DNA of 49,055 nucleotides from Cylindrotheca closterium (GCA_933822405.4 CAKOGP040000680.1:1-49055); one strand, 5' to 3'; numbered from the stretch's first letter, positions 26,510 through 37,465 are shown. A program made the numbers and translations. Notes: a model not told the origin generated them from the sequence alone.

Positions 26510-27739
26510 TTATTTAACAATTTTAGAAACAACCCCTGCACCAATGGTACGACCACCTTCACGAATTGCGAATCTCATACCTTCTTCAATCGCAACAGGA
26601 TAAATTAATTCAGCTGTCATTTTAATTCGGTCACCGGGCATTACCATTTCAACGATAGATCCATCATCCGCAGTAAACTGAGTGATTGCACCAGTTACAT
26701 CAGTTGTTCGAACATAAAATTGAGGACGATAACCTGTGAAAAATGGTGTATGACGCCCACCTTCATCTTTCGTCAAAACATAAACTTCTGATTCAAAATT
26801 TGTATGAGGAGTAATGGTACCCGGTTTTGCTAATACCATACCACGTTCAATGTTCTCACGATCAACACCACGTAATAGAATACCAACATTATCACCAGCA
26901 AAACCTTCGTCTAATGTTTTTTGGAACATTTCAATACCAGTAATTGTTGTTGTTTGTGTTTCAGTAATACCAACAATCTCAATGTTATCACCAACTTTTA
27001 CAATCCCTCGTTCAATTCGACCAGTAGCGACAGTACCACGACCTGTAATTGAGAAAACATCTTCAATTGCCATTAAAAATGTTTTTTCAGTATCACGTTC
27101 TGGTGTTGGAATATATTCATCAACTGCAGCCATTAAAGCAAAGATTTTATCAACCCATGGATTATCTCCACGCTTCATAGTTGGATTTGCAGCAATTGCT
27201 TCAATTGCTTGTAAAGCAGACCCAGGACAAATTGGAATATCATCGCCTGGGAAATCATATGCTGATAATAATTCGCGAACTTCTAATTCAACTAATTCTA
27301 ATAATTCATCATCATCAACTTGATCTTGTTTATTTAAAAAAACTACGATATCTGGTACACCAACTTGTTTTGATAATAAAATATGCTCACGTGTTTGTGG
27401 CATTGGACCATCTGCTGCTGATACTACTAAAATGGCTCCATCCATTTGTGCAGCACCAGTAATCATATTTTTTACATAATCTGCGTGACCAGGACAATCT
27501 ACGTGTGCATAGTGACGGTTTTCTGTTTCATATTCAACGTGTGCAGTATTAATTGTAATACCACGTGCACGTTCTTCTGGTGCTCCATCAATATCAGAAT
27601 AATCTTTAATTATAGATCCTCCTTCTAATGATAAAGTTGCAGTAATAGCGGCTGTTAAAGTTGTTTTTCCATGATCTACGTGTCCAATAGTACCAATATT
27701 AACATGTGGTTTTGTACGTTCAAATTTCTCACGTGCCAT
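26510..27739 (-). CDS. tufA: Elongation factor Tu
   Basis: A 409-residue GTPase that delivers aminoacyl-tRNA to the ribosome. It starts [21 protein letters not shown]1 is GHVDHGKT (residues 18-25 region), then [12 protein letters not shown] (G3) and [12 protein letters not shown] (G4). Domains 2 and 3 are complete to [11 protein letters not shown] strong AAAGGA site precedes the ATG. Confidence 0.99.
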   Translation of the reverse strand: MAREKFERTKPHVNIGTIGHVDHGKTTLTAAITATLSLEGGSIIKDYSDIDGAPEERARGITINTAHVEYETENRHYAHVDCPGHADYVKNMITGAAQMDGAILVVSAADGPMPQTREHILLSKQVGVPDIVVFLNKQDQVDDDELLELVELEVRELLSAYDFPGDDIPICPGSALQAIEAIAANPTMKRGDNPWVDKIFALMAAVDEYIPTPERDTEKTFLMAIEDVFSITGRGTVATGRIERGIVKVGDNIEIVGITETQTTTITGIEMFQKTLDEGFAGDNVGILLRGVDRENIERGMVLAKPGTITPHTNFESEVYVLTKDEGGRHTPFFTGYRPQFYVRTTDVTGAITQFTADDGSIVEMVMPGDRIKMTAELIYPVAIEEGMRFAIREGGRTIGAGVVSKIVK

Positions 27740-27810
27740 TATATAATTCCTTTAAATTTTTAAACGTTATAATTCAATTTTAAGCTTTTAGCGAGACACT
27801 TTGTATAAAG

Positions 27811-28281
27811 TTAATATCTAAAATGAGCGAAAGCTTTATTAGCTTCAGCCATTTTATGCGTTTCTTCTTTTTTCTTAATAGTATTGCCAATTTCATTAGC
27901 TGTGTCAATAATTTCATTAGCTAATTTTATTGACATACTTCGACCAACTCTTTGTTTAGAATATTGTATTATCCATCTTACTGATAAATTTGTAGCTCGA
28001 AAACCGCTAACTTCGATTGGAACTTGATATGTAGAACCTCCAACCCTCCTTGCTTTAACTTCGACAACTGGGCTACCTTTACAAATGGCTTTTTCAAAAA
28101 TTGCTAAGGGATCTTCATTTGTTTTCTGCTTTATAATTTCAAATGCTTCATATACAATTTTTTTTGCAATAGTCTTTTTACCAGATTTTAAAATTCGTGT
28201 AATAAGTAAACTTACTAAATAACTATTATAGATAGAATCTGGTTGAGGTAAACGTTTTTTTGAAATATTTCGACGTGACAT
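27811..28281 (-). CDS. rps7: 30S ribosomal protein S7
   Basis: A 156-residue S7, the organiser of the 30S head. It contains [20 protein letters not shown] and [11 protein letters not shown] and ends [14 protein letters not shown]. The order rps12-rps7-tufA is the bacterial str operon without fusA. Confidence 0.97.
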   Translation of the reverse strand: MSRRNISKKRLPQPDSIYNSYLVSLLITRILKSGKKTIAKKIVYEAFEIIKQKTNEDPLAIFEKAICKGSPVVEVKARRVGGSTYQVPIEVSGFRATNLSVRWIIQYSKQRVGRSMSIKLANEIIDTANEIGNTIKKKEETHKMAEANKAFAHFRY

Positions 28282-28336
28282 AATTTTAGTTGATAAATAT
28301 TTTCTCTAAATTAAATGTTAATAGATGAATTATTCT

Positions 28337-28711
28337 TTAACCTTTTGGTTTTTTTACACCATATTTTGAACGACCTTGAGTTCGATCCTTAACTCCTCCA
28401 GTATCTAAAGCACCTCGAATAATATGATACCTTACACCGGGTAAATCTTTTACTCGACCACCGCGGATTAAAACTACTGAATGTTCTTGTAAATTATGAC
28501 CAATTCCTGGAATATACGCAGTAACTTCGAATCCTGATGTTAAACGAACTCGAGCTACTTTTCGAAGAGCTGAATTCGGTTTTTTTGGGGTAGTTGTATA
28601 CACGCGGGTACAAACACCTCGTCTTTGTGGACAATTTACTAATGCTGGTGATTTTGTCTTCTTTTTAATTTGAATACGTCTTGAACGAACTAGTTGTTGT
28701 ATAGTTGGCAT
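28337..28711 (-). CDS. rps12: 30S ribosomal protein S12
   Basis: A 124-residue S12 in one exon (it is trans-spliced in land plants). It begins [20 protein letters not shown] and has the decoding-centre loop [20 protein letters not shown]. Lys and Arg at the usual streptomycin-sensitivity positions are present. Confidence 0.98.
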   Translation of the reverse strand: MPTIQQLVRSRRIQIKKKTKSPALVNCPQRRGVCTRVYTTTPKKPNSALRKVARVRLTSGFEVTAYIPGIGHNLQEHSVVLIRGGRVKDLPGVRYHIIRGALDTGGVKDRTQGRSKYGVKKPKG

Positions 28712-28751
28712 AAAATTTTACAATTATCTTTTATATAAATTTTATAAGTTA

Positions 28752-28967
28752 TTAATCTGTTGAATTTAAACCATATTTTTTCATAAAGCGTTCAACACGA
28801 CCTTCACTATCAATTATAAGTTGAGATTTTGAATAGAATGGATGGTTTGCTAACCACATGTCAACTTGTAGTTCACTTTTTGTCGAACTTGTTATACAAA
28901 GTGGTTTTCCATCACATAAAACAATGGTATCATTAAACCATTTAGGATGTAAATTAGATTTTGGCAT
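28752..28967 (-). CDS. rpl31: 50S ribosomal protein L31
   Basis: A 71-residue L31 starting MPKSNLHPKWFNDTIVLCDG, with its end in EGRVERFMKKYGL. I chose the ATG at 28967; an upstream in-frame extension overlaps rps9 and has no family support. The zinc-type Cys pairs of some bacterial L31 are absent. Confidence 0.93.
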   Translation of the reverse strand: MPKSNLHPKWFNDTIVLCDGKPLCITSSTKSELQVDMWLANHPFYSKSQLIIDSEGRVERFMKKYGLNSTD

Positions 28968-28986
28968 GTTTTTATTTAAATAAAAA

Positions 28987-29394
28987 TTAACGTTTTGAAT
29001 ATTGTGGAGCTTTTCTTGCTTTTCGTAATCCATATTTTTTACGTTCTTTAACACGTGCATCGCGTGTTAAAAAACCAAATGGTTTTAAAAGAGTTCGATT
29101 TTTGTTATCAATTTTACATAATTGTCTAGCAACTCCTAATTGAATCGCGTGTGCTTGACCAGTTAATCCGCCACCTTTAACTAAAGTTACAATATCAAAT
29201 TGTTTTTCTAACTTTAATTCTTTTAAAGGAGCCCAGATAAGATTTAAATAATTTTCATTATACTGTAAATATTTATTTCCTGAGACTTTATTAATAATTA
29301 AATTCCCTTTTCCAGGAATTAAAAACACTCTTGCAACTGCTTCTTTGCGCTTTCCGAGACCAATATTATCTTTTTGAAAAATGAGTTTTGACAT
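28987..29394 (-). CDS. rps9: 30S ribosomal protein S9
   Basis: A 135-residue S9. [18 protein letters not shown] and the basic tail [20 protein letters not shown] ending YSKR are diagnostic; the terminal KR reaches the P-site tRNA. It follows rpl13 as in bacteria. Confidence 0.97.
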   Translation of the reverse strand: MSKLIFQKDNIGLGKRKEAVARVFLIPGKGNLIINKVSGNKYLQYNENYLNLIWAPLKELKLEKQFDIVTLVKGGGLTGQAHAIQLGVARQLCKIDNKNRTLLKPFGFLTRDARVKERKKYGLRKARKAPQYSKR

Positions 29395-29438
29395 ATGTAT
29401 TATATATTTAGATCTTGTTAGTTTTTGAAATCAATCGT

Positions 29439-29897
29439 TTAATTTTCTACTTGAACGCTGTTGTAGAAATTATTAACATCAATTTGAATAGGATTTTGTG
29501 CTTGATGAGTATGATGTTGATCATTATAGATTTTTAACCGTTTCATTAATCTTTTAGTTTCTGTTTGTGATAACATTCGTTTTACAGCCCGTTCAATTGT
29601 TAATTTTGGTAGGCAATCCGAGACATTTTTAATTTTTAATGAACGACCTGGTCGTCCTGGGTTATAAACTAGATAGTGTTTACTATCCTCGTTTATTACA
29701 ATAAACTCAGCATTTATTAAAATAATATAATCCCCAGTATCGACTGCAGGGTGATATTGTGGTTTTATTTTACCTTTTAATAAACTTGTAATTAATGTTG
29801 CAAGTCTCCCTAAACTTTGCCCTTTACAATCAATAAGAAACCAATTACGATTCTTATAGTTTTGAGTTGGCAAAAATGTTTTATTTAATGAATTCAT
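29439..29897 (-). CDS. rpl13: 50S ribosomal protein L13
   Basis: A 152-residue L13 with the NWFLIDCKGQSLGRLATLIT start and the YNPGRPGRSLKIKN block (a GRPG variant of the usual region). It forms the conserved rpl13-rps9 pair between rpoA and rpl31. Confidence 0.94.
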   Translation of the reverse strand: MNSLNKTFLPTQNYKNRNWFLIDCKGQSLGRLATLITSLLKGKIKPQYHPAVDTGDYIILINAEFIVINEDSKHYLVYNPGRPGRSLKIKNVSDCLPKLTIERAVKRMLSQTETKRLMKRLKIYNDQHHTHQAQNPIQIDVNNFYNSVQVEN

Positions 29898-29934
29898 AAT
29901 TTTTTTATGTAAATTTAATAAATAAGGTTCTTAT

Positions 29935-30867
29935 TTACTTTAAAATAATTCCCAGTCTATTTTTTAATGTAGAAAAAACTTCATCTGCTGATTTTCGTCC
30001 AAAATTTTTAAGCTCTTGTAATTTTTCGGGTGAATAATGTAATAAATCACCTACTGTATTTATTTGAGCTTTTTTTAAACAATTATAAGCCCGAACCGAT
30101 AATTGTAATTCTTCAATTGCAATATTTGTATATGGTTCAATACTAATTGAACGAATTTTTGGTTTTAACTCAGTTTTTTTTTCGTTATCCTTTTCTTTAA
30201 CTAAAAAGCTAAAAAGATCAATCGTAAGTTGTGCTGCAGATTTTAGAGCTTCATTTGGTGAAATACTTCCATTTGTCCAAATATCTAGAAAGATTCTTTC
30301 GCTTACAGTATTATTATCATAAATATTTTCAATTTTAAAATCAACTTTTTCAACTGGCATAAAAATTGTATCTAATTGTAAATAATTTTCATTTTCTTCT
30401 AAAAAAGTCTGGGAAGCTAATTTATAACCTGTCCCATATTCAAATTTAAATTCAATTTCCAGAATATTTGATGTAGAAATTGTCATAATATAATGGTTAG
30501 GATTAACAATTTCTAGATTCGATGGTAATTGAATTAAATCAGCTGTAATAACTGCTGGTCCTTGAATTTTTAACCGACCAAATTCTGGAGTTCGATTTTT
30601 AGTTTTAAGAACAATTCCTTTAAGGTTTAATAGTATTTCTAAAATATCTTCACGAACACCAGGAAGAATAGAAAATTCATGGCTTACTCCCGCAATTCGA
30701 ACAGCGGAAATTGCAACTCCCCCTAGATCATTTAATAATACTCGACGTAATTGATTTCCAATTGTTATTCCTTGTCCAGGTTTTAAAGAATGGATTAAAA
30801 ATTGTCCATGACAAGAACCTGATTCAACTTGTTCTGACTTAAGGCATGTAATAGAAATATTAGTCAT
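29935..30867 (-). CDS. rpoA: RNA polymerase alpha subunit
   Basis: A 310-residue alpha subunit of the plastid-encoded polymerase. The N-terminal dimerisation and assembly domain contains GQFLIHSLKPGQGITIGNQL and VREDILEILLNLKG. The C-terminal domain (about 245-308) contains ELQLSVRAYNCLKKAQINTV and LKNFGRKSADEVFSTLKNRL, so the DNA-binding alpha-CTD is retained. It lies in the alpha operon after rps11. Confidence 0.97.
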   Translation of the reverse strand: MTNISITCLKSEQVESGSCHGQFLIHSLKPGQGITIGNQLRRVLLNDLGGVAISAVRIAGVSHEFSILPGVREDILEILLNLKGIVLKTKNRTPEFGRLKIQGPAVITADLIQLPSNLEIVNPNHYIMTISTSNILEIEFKFEYGTGYKLASQTFLEENENYLQLDTIFMPVEKVDFKIENIYDNNTVSERIFLDIWTNGSISPNEALKSAAQLTIDLFSFLVKEKDNEKKTELKPKIRSISIEPYTNIAIEELQLSVRAYNCLKKAQINTVGDLLHYSPEKLQELKNFGRKSADEVFSTLKNRLGIILK

Positions 30868-30893
30868 AATTTAATGTAATAGAAATAAAACCC

Positions 30894-31286
30894 TTAAACC
30901 CGACGACGTTTTGGTGGTCGGCAACCGTTATGTGGAACAGCTGTTATATCTTGAATTGACGTTATTTCAAACCCCGCGCCTTCAATTGCTCGAATAGCAG
31001 TTTCACGACCAGATCCTTGTCCTTTTACTAAAATTTCTACATTCTTCATTCCAGTACTTAATGCATCTAATGCTGCTTTTTCAGCAGCCGTTTGAGCAGC
31101 AAATGGAGTACTTTTTCGTGCACCTTTAAACCCCGAACTTCCAGCTGAAGCCCAAGAGATTGTATCACCCATTAAATTTGTAATTGTAACAATCGTATTA
31201 TTAAAAGTTGATTGAATATGAACTACACCAGTTGTAAAACTATTTCTATTTTTTTTACTTATTGATTTTCTTCTTGTCTGTGCCAT
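30894..31286 (-). CDS. rps11: 30S ribosomal protein S11
   Basis: A 130-residue S11 with [20 protein letters not shown] and the C-terminal [18 protein letters not shown]. Complete. Confidence 0.98.
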   Translation of the reverse strand: MAQTRRKSISKKNRNSFTTGVVHIQSTFNNTIVTITNLMGDTISWASAGSSGFKGARKSTPFAAQTAAEKAALDALSTGMKNVEILVKGQGSGRETAIRAIEGAGFEITSIQDITAVPHNGCRPPKRRRV

Positions 31287-31305
31287 ATAAAAATTTCAAA
31301 TAAAT

Positions 31306-31677
31306 TTATTTTTTCTTACCAGTAACAGTTTTTTTTGCGCCACGTCGACTACGACCATTTGTTCGAGTTCTTTGACCACGAACAGGTAAACTATTTCTAT
31401 GTCGTTTTCCTCTATGACAATTAATTTCATTTAAACGTTTAATATTTAATCCATTAAACCGTCTTAAATCACCTTCTAATTTTAAATTAATATCTTCTAA
31501 AGTTTGTCTTAATGCAACTGTTTGTTCAGTTGTTAAGTCATAAACTCTTGTTTCTGCTATAATATTTGCTTGTGCAATAATTTTCTTTGCAGATGTTAAA
31601 CCAATACCATGAATATAAGTAAGAGCATATGCAATTTTTTTATTTCGAGGTAAATCAACACCAACTAATCTTACCAT
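31306..31677 (-). CDS. rps13: 30S ribosomal protein S13
   Basis: A 123-residue S13 beginning MVRLVGVDLPRNKKIAYALT and containing the basic RGKRHRNSLPVRGQRTRTNG box. A clear AAAGGAG site precedes the start. Confidence 0.98.
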   Translation of the reverse strand: MVRLVGVDLPRNKKIAYALTYIHGIGLTSAKKIIAQANIIAETRVYDLTTEQTVALRQTLEDINLKLEGDLRRFNGLNIKRLNEINCHRGKRHRNSLPVRGQRTRTNGRSRRGAKKTVTGKKK

Positions 31678-31699
31678 TTGTAAACTCCTTTAAATTCTA

Positions 31700-31813
31700 T
31701 TATCCTTGACGTTGTTTATGTTTTGGGTTTTGACAAATCACCATAATTCTACCATGTCGTTTAATTACACGACATTTATCACACATTTTTTTTACTGAAG
31801 GACGCACTTTCAT
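31700..31813 (-). CDS. rpl36: 50S ribosomal protein L36
   Basis: A 37-residue protein, [20 protein letters not shown] and so on. The zinc-ribbon residues Cys11, Cys14, Cys27 and His32 are present. It lies between secY and rps13 as in bacteria. Confidence 0.96.
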   Translation of the reverse strand: MKVRPSVKKMCDKCRVIKRHGRIMVICQNPKHKQRQG

Positions 31814-31834
31814 TTTTAAATTTTTTAAATAATA

Positions 31835-33076
31835 TTATTGATATTTATTGTTATAAACGTTTGAATAATAAATGTTATCAATTTCACGAATTAAATCTAA
31901 AATTACACCAGCTAAAATTAGTAATGAGGTTGTACTTAATCCAGTTAAACCTGTAATGTTTAAAGTTGACTCGATAAAGTTTGGAACAACAGTTAAAATT
32001 GCAAGCATAGTTGCACCAATTAAGGTGATTCTTTTTATAATTTGTTTTAAATAAAAATTTGTCTGTAATCCAGGTCTTATTCCTGGAATTGTAACCGCCA
32101 TTTTTTGAAGTTGATCCGAAATATCTTTTGGATTTAAAACAATTGATGAGTAAAAAGAACTAAATGCTAAAATCAATCCAAAATAACCCAGCCAATATAT
32201 AAATTTAAAAGATTGTAAAAAAGTTAACCATTGAAACATTCCTAAATTTATAATATAATTTGGGATAACCAAAATTGCAGTTGTTAAAATAATTGGCATC
32301 ACACCTGCTTGATTAAATCGTAACGGAAGATAATTATTAACCGAATCTTGTGTAGAAAATTGATTTAGTTGTTTTGATGAAATTAATGGAATTTTACGAA
32401 TCCCTTGTTGTAAAAGTACAATTCCATATAAAGATGCAAAAATTAATAGAGTAACACTAATAATCGAACTAATAGTCAAGTTATTATTATTTTCAATTAG
32501 TAATTTATTTAATAAATTTGGTAAATTAGAAATAATATTAGTATAAATAAGTATTGATGCACCGTTTCCAAGACCATAATCTGTAATTAATTCACTTAAC
32601 CATAAAATAATCATAGCACCCGTTGTTAACCAAAGAATAGTTTCAATTGCTAACAGATAATTCCAATCAAATAAGACTTGTCGTAGATACACAGTAATTC
32701 CAAAACTCTGAATAATAGCCCAAACTAACGTTATTAAACGAGTTAATTGACTAATTCTTCGGCGGCCTTCAAAGTCGCCATCCTTCTGTAATTTTGCTAA
32801 TTTTGGAGAAAATCCGAGAAGTAATTGTATAAAAATAGTTGCATTTATATATGGAAAAATATTTAAGGTAAATAATCCAATTACGAATGTATTATCTCCA
32901 GAAAAAGTACTTATTAAGTTTTTAGTAATTGAATGACGTTGTATATAAAATGCTAAATCACTTTGATTTATTCCTGGAACTGGAAGGAAAGTTCCAGTGC
33001 GAATTAATAATAATATTACAAGACTAAATAATAGTCGCGTAGATAAAATTCCTCTCATTTCTTTAGTAATTTTCAC
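31835..33076 (-). CDS. secY: Preprotein translocase subunit SecY
   Basis: A 413-residue channel subunit of the thylakoid Sec translocase, which works with SecA (3972-6632). It has about ten hydrophobic spans. GTFLPVPGINQSDLAFYIQR and INATIFIQLLLGFSPKLAKL lie near the N-terminus, LITDYGLGNGASILIYTNII is mid-protein and TIPGIRPGLQTNFYLKQII lies near the C-terminal cytosolic loop. Complete; it lies after rps5 as in the spc operon (rpl15 and rpl30 are missing, as usual in these plastids). Confidence 0.96.
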   Translation of the reverse strand: MKITKEMRGILSTRLLFSLVILLLIRTGTFLPVPGINQSDLAFYIQRHSITKNLISTFSGDNTFVIGLFTLNIFPYINATIFIQLLLGFSPKLAKLQKDGDFEGRRRISQLTRLITLVWAIIQSFGITVYLRQVLFDWNYLLAIETILWLTTGAMIILWLSELITDYGLGNGASILIYTNIISNLPNLLNKLLIENNNNLTISSIISVTLLIFASLYGIVLLQQGIRKIPLISSKQLNQFSTQDSVNNYLPLRFNQAGVMPIILTTAILVIPNYIINLGMFQWLTFLQSFKFIYWLGYFGLILAFSSFYSSIVLNPKDISDQLQKMAVTIPGIRPGLQTNFYLKQIIKRITLIGATMLAILTVVPNFIESTLNITGLTGLSTTSLLILAGVILDLIREIDNIYYSNVYNNKYQ

Positions 33077-33096
33077 GATTCTCTTTTTTGCTTAAT

Positions 33097-33630
33097 TTAT
33101 TTTAAAGTTAAATTACGTTTTTTAACGATCTGTGATTTGGTAGTTAAATTTTGTAACGCATTAATGGAAGCACGGGCATTATTTAAAAGATTATTTGAGC
33201 CAAGTTGTTTAGCAATTACATTTTTGACACCTGCAACCTCTAAAACAATTCGGACTGCTCCCCCAGCAATTACGCCTGAACCTTCTATCGATGGTCGCAG
33301 AATGATTTTACAAGCTCCAAATTTTCCGCTAACATTATGTGGAATACTTAAAGCTTTAGTAAGTGGTAATTCAATTAAATTTTTACGACCATCTGTTTTT
33401 GCTTTTTTAAACGCATTAACAACATCAGCCGCTTTCGCAACCCCAACGCCAACTTTTCCATTTTCATCTCCAACTACAACAACAGCTCGAAAACTTAATT
33501 TTTTACCACCTTTCGTTACTTTGGAAACGCGGCTAATTTTAATTAAACGTTCAACTAATTTTGGTTCATAATTATTTATAGTCCGTCGAGAATTTCTTTT
33601 TTTATTTATTTTTTTTAAATCACTAGTCAT
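33097..33630 (-). CDS. rps5: 30S ribosomal protein S5
   Basis: A 177-residue S5 with the dsRBD-like block ISRVSKVTKGGKKLSFRAVV followed by VGDENGKVGVGVAKAADV, and GSGVIAGGAVRIVLEVAG. It has a short basic N-terminal extension (KKINKKRNSRRTINNYEPK). Confidence 0.97.
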   Translation of the reverse strand: MTSDLKKINKKRNSRRTINNYEPKLVERLIKISRVSKVTKGGKKLSFRAVVVVGDENGKVGVGVAKAADVVNAFKKAKTDGRKNLIELPLTKALSIPHNVSGKFGACKIILRPSIEGSGVIAGGAVRIVLEVAGVKNVIAKQLGSNNLLNNARASINALQNLTTKSQIVKKRNLTLK

Positions 33631-33695
33631 AAAAGGTATTTAATTGAGTTATTTATTTACAAATGATGATTTCCCAAAATAAGTTACTTCATAAC

Positions 33696-34103
33696 TTAAA
33701 ATTGTAAACCACCAGCACGGGCGCCATCAGCTAATGCTTTAATTCGACCATGGTATAAATATGGCCCGCGATCAAAAATAATTTTTGTGATATTTTTTTG
33801 TAAGCTAAATTCAGCTAATTTCTCGCCCATAAGACGTGAAGCATCGCATGTTTTACCATTAGATAAATTTAATTTAATTGATCGATCCAATGTTGAACAT
33901 GCTAATAAGGTTGTTGAATTTGTATCATTAATAATTTGCGCATAAATATGTTGATTAGAACGATATACCGATAAACGTGGTCGTTGGAATGTGCCTTTGG
34001 TATTTCCACGTAAACCTTCACGTTTTAATTTTTTATATTTATTAGGTTTTAATTTCTTATTTTTATTCTTTAATTTTAATAAAGTTCGTTTTGATAATTT
34101 CAT
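33696..34103 (-). CDS. rpl18: 50S ribosomal protein L18
   Basis: A 135-residue 5S-rRNA-binding protein. [20 protein letters not shown] and [20 protein letters not shown] ending AGGLQF are diagnostic. The N-terminus is Lys-rich and slightly extended. Confidence 0.95.
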   Translation of the reverse strand: MKLSKRTLLKLKNKNKKLKPNKYKKLKREGLRGNTKGTFQRPRLSVYRSNQHIYAQIINDTNSTTLLACSTLDRSIKLNLSNGKTCDASRLMGEKLAEFSLQKNITKIIFDRGPYLYHGRIKALADGARAGGLQF

Positions 34104-34186
34104 AATTTTAATTTTCTAAGACTATAATTCTATGTTAATTTACTTAAAAGCTATCAATTTGTTTCAAAATTACAAACCGTAATAAT

Positions 34187-34723
34187 TTATTTACCTGCTT
34201 TTCCAGCTTTTCGTAGAATTTGTTCATTTTTATATAAAATACCTTTACCTTTATAAGGTTCTGGCCGTCGCCACGCTCTAATATTTGCAGCGAATAAACC
34301 TAATAATTCTTTATCACATGATTCTAAATTTATTGTTGTATTTTGAATTACTTCAACAAAAATCGATTCAGGAATTTCAATATTAACTGGGTGACTATAT
34401 CCAAGATTTAAAATAATTTCTTTTCCTTGAACTAAAGCACGGTATCCGACACCTTTTAGAATTAATGTTAATTTAAATTGTTCTGAAACCCCAATTACCA
34501 TATTACTAATTAATGTTCGATATAAACCATGCAATGATCGCAGACTTCGAACTTCATTTTTCAAACTTACACTAAGCATAGTCTCATTTTGCTGAATTAA
34601 AATTGTCTCAGGAATCTTAGTTTCTAATTTTCCAAATTTTCCTTTCACAATAACTTTTCCATCATTATAATTGACTTCAACTCCATTTGGAATAGTTATG
34701 GGTAATTTTCCGATACGTGACAT
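34187..34723 (-). CDS. rpl6: 50S ribosomal protein L6
   Basis: A 178-residue L6 starting MSRIGKLPITIPNGVEVNYN and ending in the GPEPYKGKGI-type block (RRPEPYKGKGILYKNEQILR). An AAGGAG site precedes the start, 16 bases after rps8 begins its upstream neighbour's leader. Confidence 0.96.
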   Translation of the reverse strand: MSRIGKLPITIPNGVEVNYNDGKVIVKGKFGKLETKIPETILIQQNETMLSVSLKNEVRSLRSLHGLYRTLISNMVIGVSEQFKLTLILKGVGYRALVQGKEIILNLGYSHPVNIEIPESIFVEVIQNTTINLESCDKELLGLFAANIRAWRRPEPYKGKGILYKNEQILRKAGKAGK

Positions 34724-34739
34724 TTTAGAAACTCCTTAT

Positions 34740-35138
34740 TTACCAAATATAACATAAAACTTCACCACCAATACCTAATTCTTTTGCTTTTAGGTTTGTC
34801 ATAACACCTTTAGACGTTGACATAACTGCAATTCCTAAATTATCTAAAACTTTTGGTAAATTATTAGATTTACTGTAAACACGTAATCCTGGTTTACTAA
34901 TCCGTTTAATTTTGGAAATTACTGGTTTACGTGATTTTCCAATATATTTTAATGAAAGCAATAAATATTGCTTATTATCTTCTTGATAATTAGTAAAATT
35001 TTCGATAAATCCTTCTTCTTTTAAAATGGCTGCAATCGCCATTGATATTTTTGTAACAGGAATTTGAACAATTTGGTGTTTCACCATATTAGCATTTCTA
35101 ATTCGTGTTAAAATATCAGCAATAGTATCAGTTACCAT
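34740..35138 (-). CDS. rps8: 30S ribosomal protein S8
   Basis: A 132-residue S8 with [19 protein letters not shown] and the end [20 protein letters not shown] followed by EVLCYIW. An AAGGAG site precedes the ATG. Confidence 0.97.
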   Translation of the reverse strand: MVTDTIADILTRIRNANMVKHQIVQIPVTKISMAIAAILKEEGFIENFTNYQEDNKQYLLLSLKYIGKSRKPVISKIKRISKPGLRVYSKSNNLPKVLDNLGIAVMSTSKGVMTNLKAKELGIGGEVLCYIW

Positions 35139-35163
35139 GATTATCTCCTTCTCTATTCTTTAA

Positions 35164-35880
35164 TTATTCTTGTGACCAACGTTTTCGTTTTAAATGTTTT
35201 TTTCGATCCCAAACTTGATTAACTTCAGTAAAGGATAAATATTTTTCATAATAACCAGAATCATTCAATGGAAATCTTAAGAATTTAAATAAAATCATTC
35301 CATTTAAAATTTTATCAATCGGTTTAGCTTTATACTTTGGTGAAGAATGTTCTAGAACAATATTAATTGTTACCCCTTGTGTTTGATCTACTTCATCATA
35401 ATCTACTTCAGGAAAAATTAATTGTTCTTTTAATCCAAATGTATAGTTTCCCGCTTTATCAAAACTTCGTAAGGATAAGCCACGAAAATCTCTAATTTGG
35501 GCAAATGTGAAAAATAATAATTTAGTTAAAAATGCATACATTTTTTCACCTCGTAATGTTACACTTAAACCTAATTCCATATTCTCACGAATTTTAAACC
35601 CAGCAATAGCTTTTTTTGATCTTGTAACCATTGGTTTTTGTCCAGTAATTTTTTCAAATTCTTCAATATTCTTTTTCAAAATATTTGTATTTTGAGCTGC
35701 CAATCCTAACCCACGGTTGATAATTATTTTTTTCAATTTCGGAACAGTATGTGGATTGCGATAACGTGAAGGGCTATTTTTTATTAAAATAGGTTTAATT
35801 CCTTCTTCATACTCTTGTTTAATATTATCAAGTAAATTATAAATGTCAGCAATTTCTTCGAATGAATGTTGATTTAGCAT
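35164..35880 (-). CDS. rpl5: 50S ribosomal protein L5
   Basis: A 238-residue L5, clearly longer than the about 180 residues usual in bacteria. The core contains VPKLKKIIINRGLGLAAQNT and TGQKPMVTRSKKAIAGFKIR. It has an N-terminal extension of about 25 residues and a basic C-terminal extension (FTEVNQVWDRKKHLKRKRW), the latter after the normal end PLNDSGYY. Confidence 0.95.
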   Translation of the reverse strand: MLNQHSFEEIADIYNLLDNIKQEYEEGIKPILIKNSPSRYRNPHTVPKLKKIIINRGLGLAAQNTNILKKNIEEFEKITGQKPMVTRSKKAIAGFKIRENMELGLSVTLRGEKMYAFLTKLLFFTFAQIRDFRGLSLRSFDKAGNYTFGLKEQLIFPEVDYDEVDQTQGVTINIVLEHSSPKYKAKPIDKILNGMILFKFLRFPLNDSGYYEKYLSFTEVNQVWDRKKHLKRKRWSQE

Positions 35881-35897
35881 AGTAAGATAAAGATTTT

Positions 35898-36125
35898 TTA
35901 ATTTAATTTCACATTTGAATGGTGAATAGGTGCTTCAAATTGCTTAATTTCACCAATTTCATTTTCAGTTCTTGGTTTCATATGTTTAAATTTAAAATTG
36001 ATTCCTTGAACTATAACTTTTCCGGTTTGTTTATCCACTTTGAGAACCTCACCTATATCATTTTTATAAAACCCTGAAATGATCTTAACCTGATCACCAA
36101 CTTTTACATGTATCTTTTGTTTCAT
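35898..36125 (-). CDS. rpl24: 50S ribosomal protein L24
   Basis: A 75-residue L24 with the KOW motif VKVGDQVKIISGFYKNDIGE. It abuts rpl14 with no intergenic base (36125/36126), so translation is probably coupled. Confidence 0.95.
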   Translation of the reverse strand: MKQKIHVKVGDQVKIISGFYKNDIGEVLKVDKQTGKVIVQGINFKFKHMKPRTENEIGEIKQFEAPIHHSNVKLN

Positions 36126-36491
36126 TTATAAAACCTCCGGTGCCAATGAGACAATTTTAGAAAAATTTTTATCACGAATTTCACGTGCTATAGGACCAAA
36201 AACCCTTGTTCCTCTTGGGTTATTATCTGTATTCACAATAACTACCGCATTATCATCAAATCGAATGTACATTCCATCTTGACGACGAATAACTTTTTTC
36301 GTTCTTACCACAATAGCTTTCACAATATCAGAACGTTTAATTGGCATATTAGGAATAGACTCTTTAACAACTGCAATAATGGTATCACCAATTTTTGCAT
36401 ATTTTTTATTTCCACCTAAGATTCGAATACACATTACCTTTTTAGCACCTGTATTATCAGCTACTGTTAAAATTGTTTGAGGATAAATCAT
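36126..36491 (-). CDS. rpl14: 50S ribosomal protein L14
   Basis: A 121-residue L14, [20 protein letters not shown] with [20 protein letters not shown] near the end. Complete. Confidence 0.98.
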   Translation of the reverse strand: MIYPQTILTVADNTGAKKVMCIRILGGNKKYAKIGDTIIAVVKESIPNMPIKRSDIVKAIVVRTKKVIRRQDGMYIRFDDNAVVIVNTDNNPRGTRVFGPIAREIRDKNFSKIVSLAPEVL

Positions 36492-36501
36492 AAAATAATT
36501 T

Positions 36502-36756
36502 TTAACTTATTAACGAAGATTTTGAAAGAATTTCAACTAACTTCCAGCGTTTTCTTTTACTTAATGGTCGACACTCATGAAGTAAAACTTGATCACCAAT
36601 ATTGGATTGTTCAGATTCATCATGAGCTAAATATTTATTAGTTTTTACTAATGTTTTAGAATAAATTGGATGAGGGTAACGATTTTCAACTTTAACTACA
36701 ATCGTTTTATCCATTTTATTACTAATTACAATACCAATTTGTTGTTTTACTGGCAT
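36502..36756 (-). CDS. rps17: 30S ribosomal protein S17
   Basis: An 84-residue S17 with [20 protein letters not shown] and the [20 protein letters not shown] box. An AAGGAG site precedes the ATG. Confidence 0.96.
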   Translation of the reverse strand: MPVKQQIGIVISNKMDKTIVVKVENRYPHPIYSKTLVKTNKYLAHDESEQSNIGDQVLLHECRPLSKRKRWKLVEILSKSSLIS

Positions 36757-36778
36757 TTATAGACTCCTTAATTTGTAA

Positions 36779-37006
36779 TTATTTATTTATCTTTTTGGGT
36801 TGTTCAAAATTTTCTAATCGTATTGTTAACAACGTTTTTAACTGAGCCAAACGATGTTTTGTATGTTTTACATCATGTGATTTAAACTGTTGACGTGTTG
36901 CTTTTTTAAAACGTAAATTGAATAATTGGTTTTCCGTTTCAATAATAGCTTCGGAAATCTCCGAACTTGAAAGCGAGCGGATATCAGTAAATTGAGGGAA
37001 ACTCAT
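36779..37006 (-). CDS. rpl29: 50S ribosomal protein L29
   Basis: A 75-residue two-helix protein; IIETENQLFNLRFKKATRQQ and HRLAQLKTLLTIRLEN are typical. It starts 3 bases after the rpl16 stop. Confidence 0.92.
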   Translation of the reverse strand: MSFPQFTDIRSLSSSEISEAIIETENQLFNLRFKKATRQQFKSHDVKHTKHRLAQLKTLLTIRLENFEQPKKINK

Positions 37007-37009
37007 TTT

Positions 37010-37420
37010 TTAACTCGTTTTATTAATAAATTTTGTTTTTAATGGTAATTTGTACGAAGCTAAGCTTAATGCGGATTTAGCTATTTCTTCAGGGACTGAG
37101 CTAATTTCAAAAATAATAGTTCCAGGTTTTACAACTGCTACCCAGTAGTCAACTGCTCCTTTTCCAGAACCCATTCGTGATTCAGCTGCTCGAGCCGTGA
37201 CAGTTTTATCAGGAAAAATACGAATCCATAATTTTGCACCCCGTTTTGTATAACGAGTAATGGTTCTTCGTGCTGCTTCAATTTGGCGTGATGTAATCCA
37301 ATTTGGTTCTAAGGCTTGTAAAGCAAAATTACCAAAGCAAATTTGATTTCCACGTGTTGCTTTACCGCGCATTCGCCCTCGGTGATATTTTCGATATTTT
37401 GTTCTTTTTGGACTTAACAT
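37010..37420 (-). CDS. rpl16: 50S ribosomal protein L16
   Basis: A 136-residue L16, [20 protein letters not shown] with [20 protein letters not shown] and the [15 protein letters not shown] box. Complete and intron-free. Confidence 0.98.
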   Translation of the reverse strand: MLSPKRTKYRKYHRGRMRGKATRGNQICFGNFALQALEPNWITSRQIEAARRTITRYTKRGAKLWIRIFPDKTVTARAAESRMGSGKGAVDYWVAVVKPGTIIFEISSVPEEIAKSALSLASYKLPLKTKFINKTS

Positions 37421-37465
37421 AATAAATTAATATAATTAGAATATAAATTTTGTAATTAATACGAA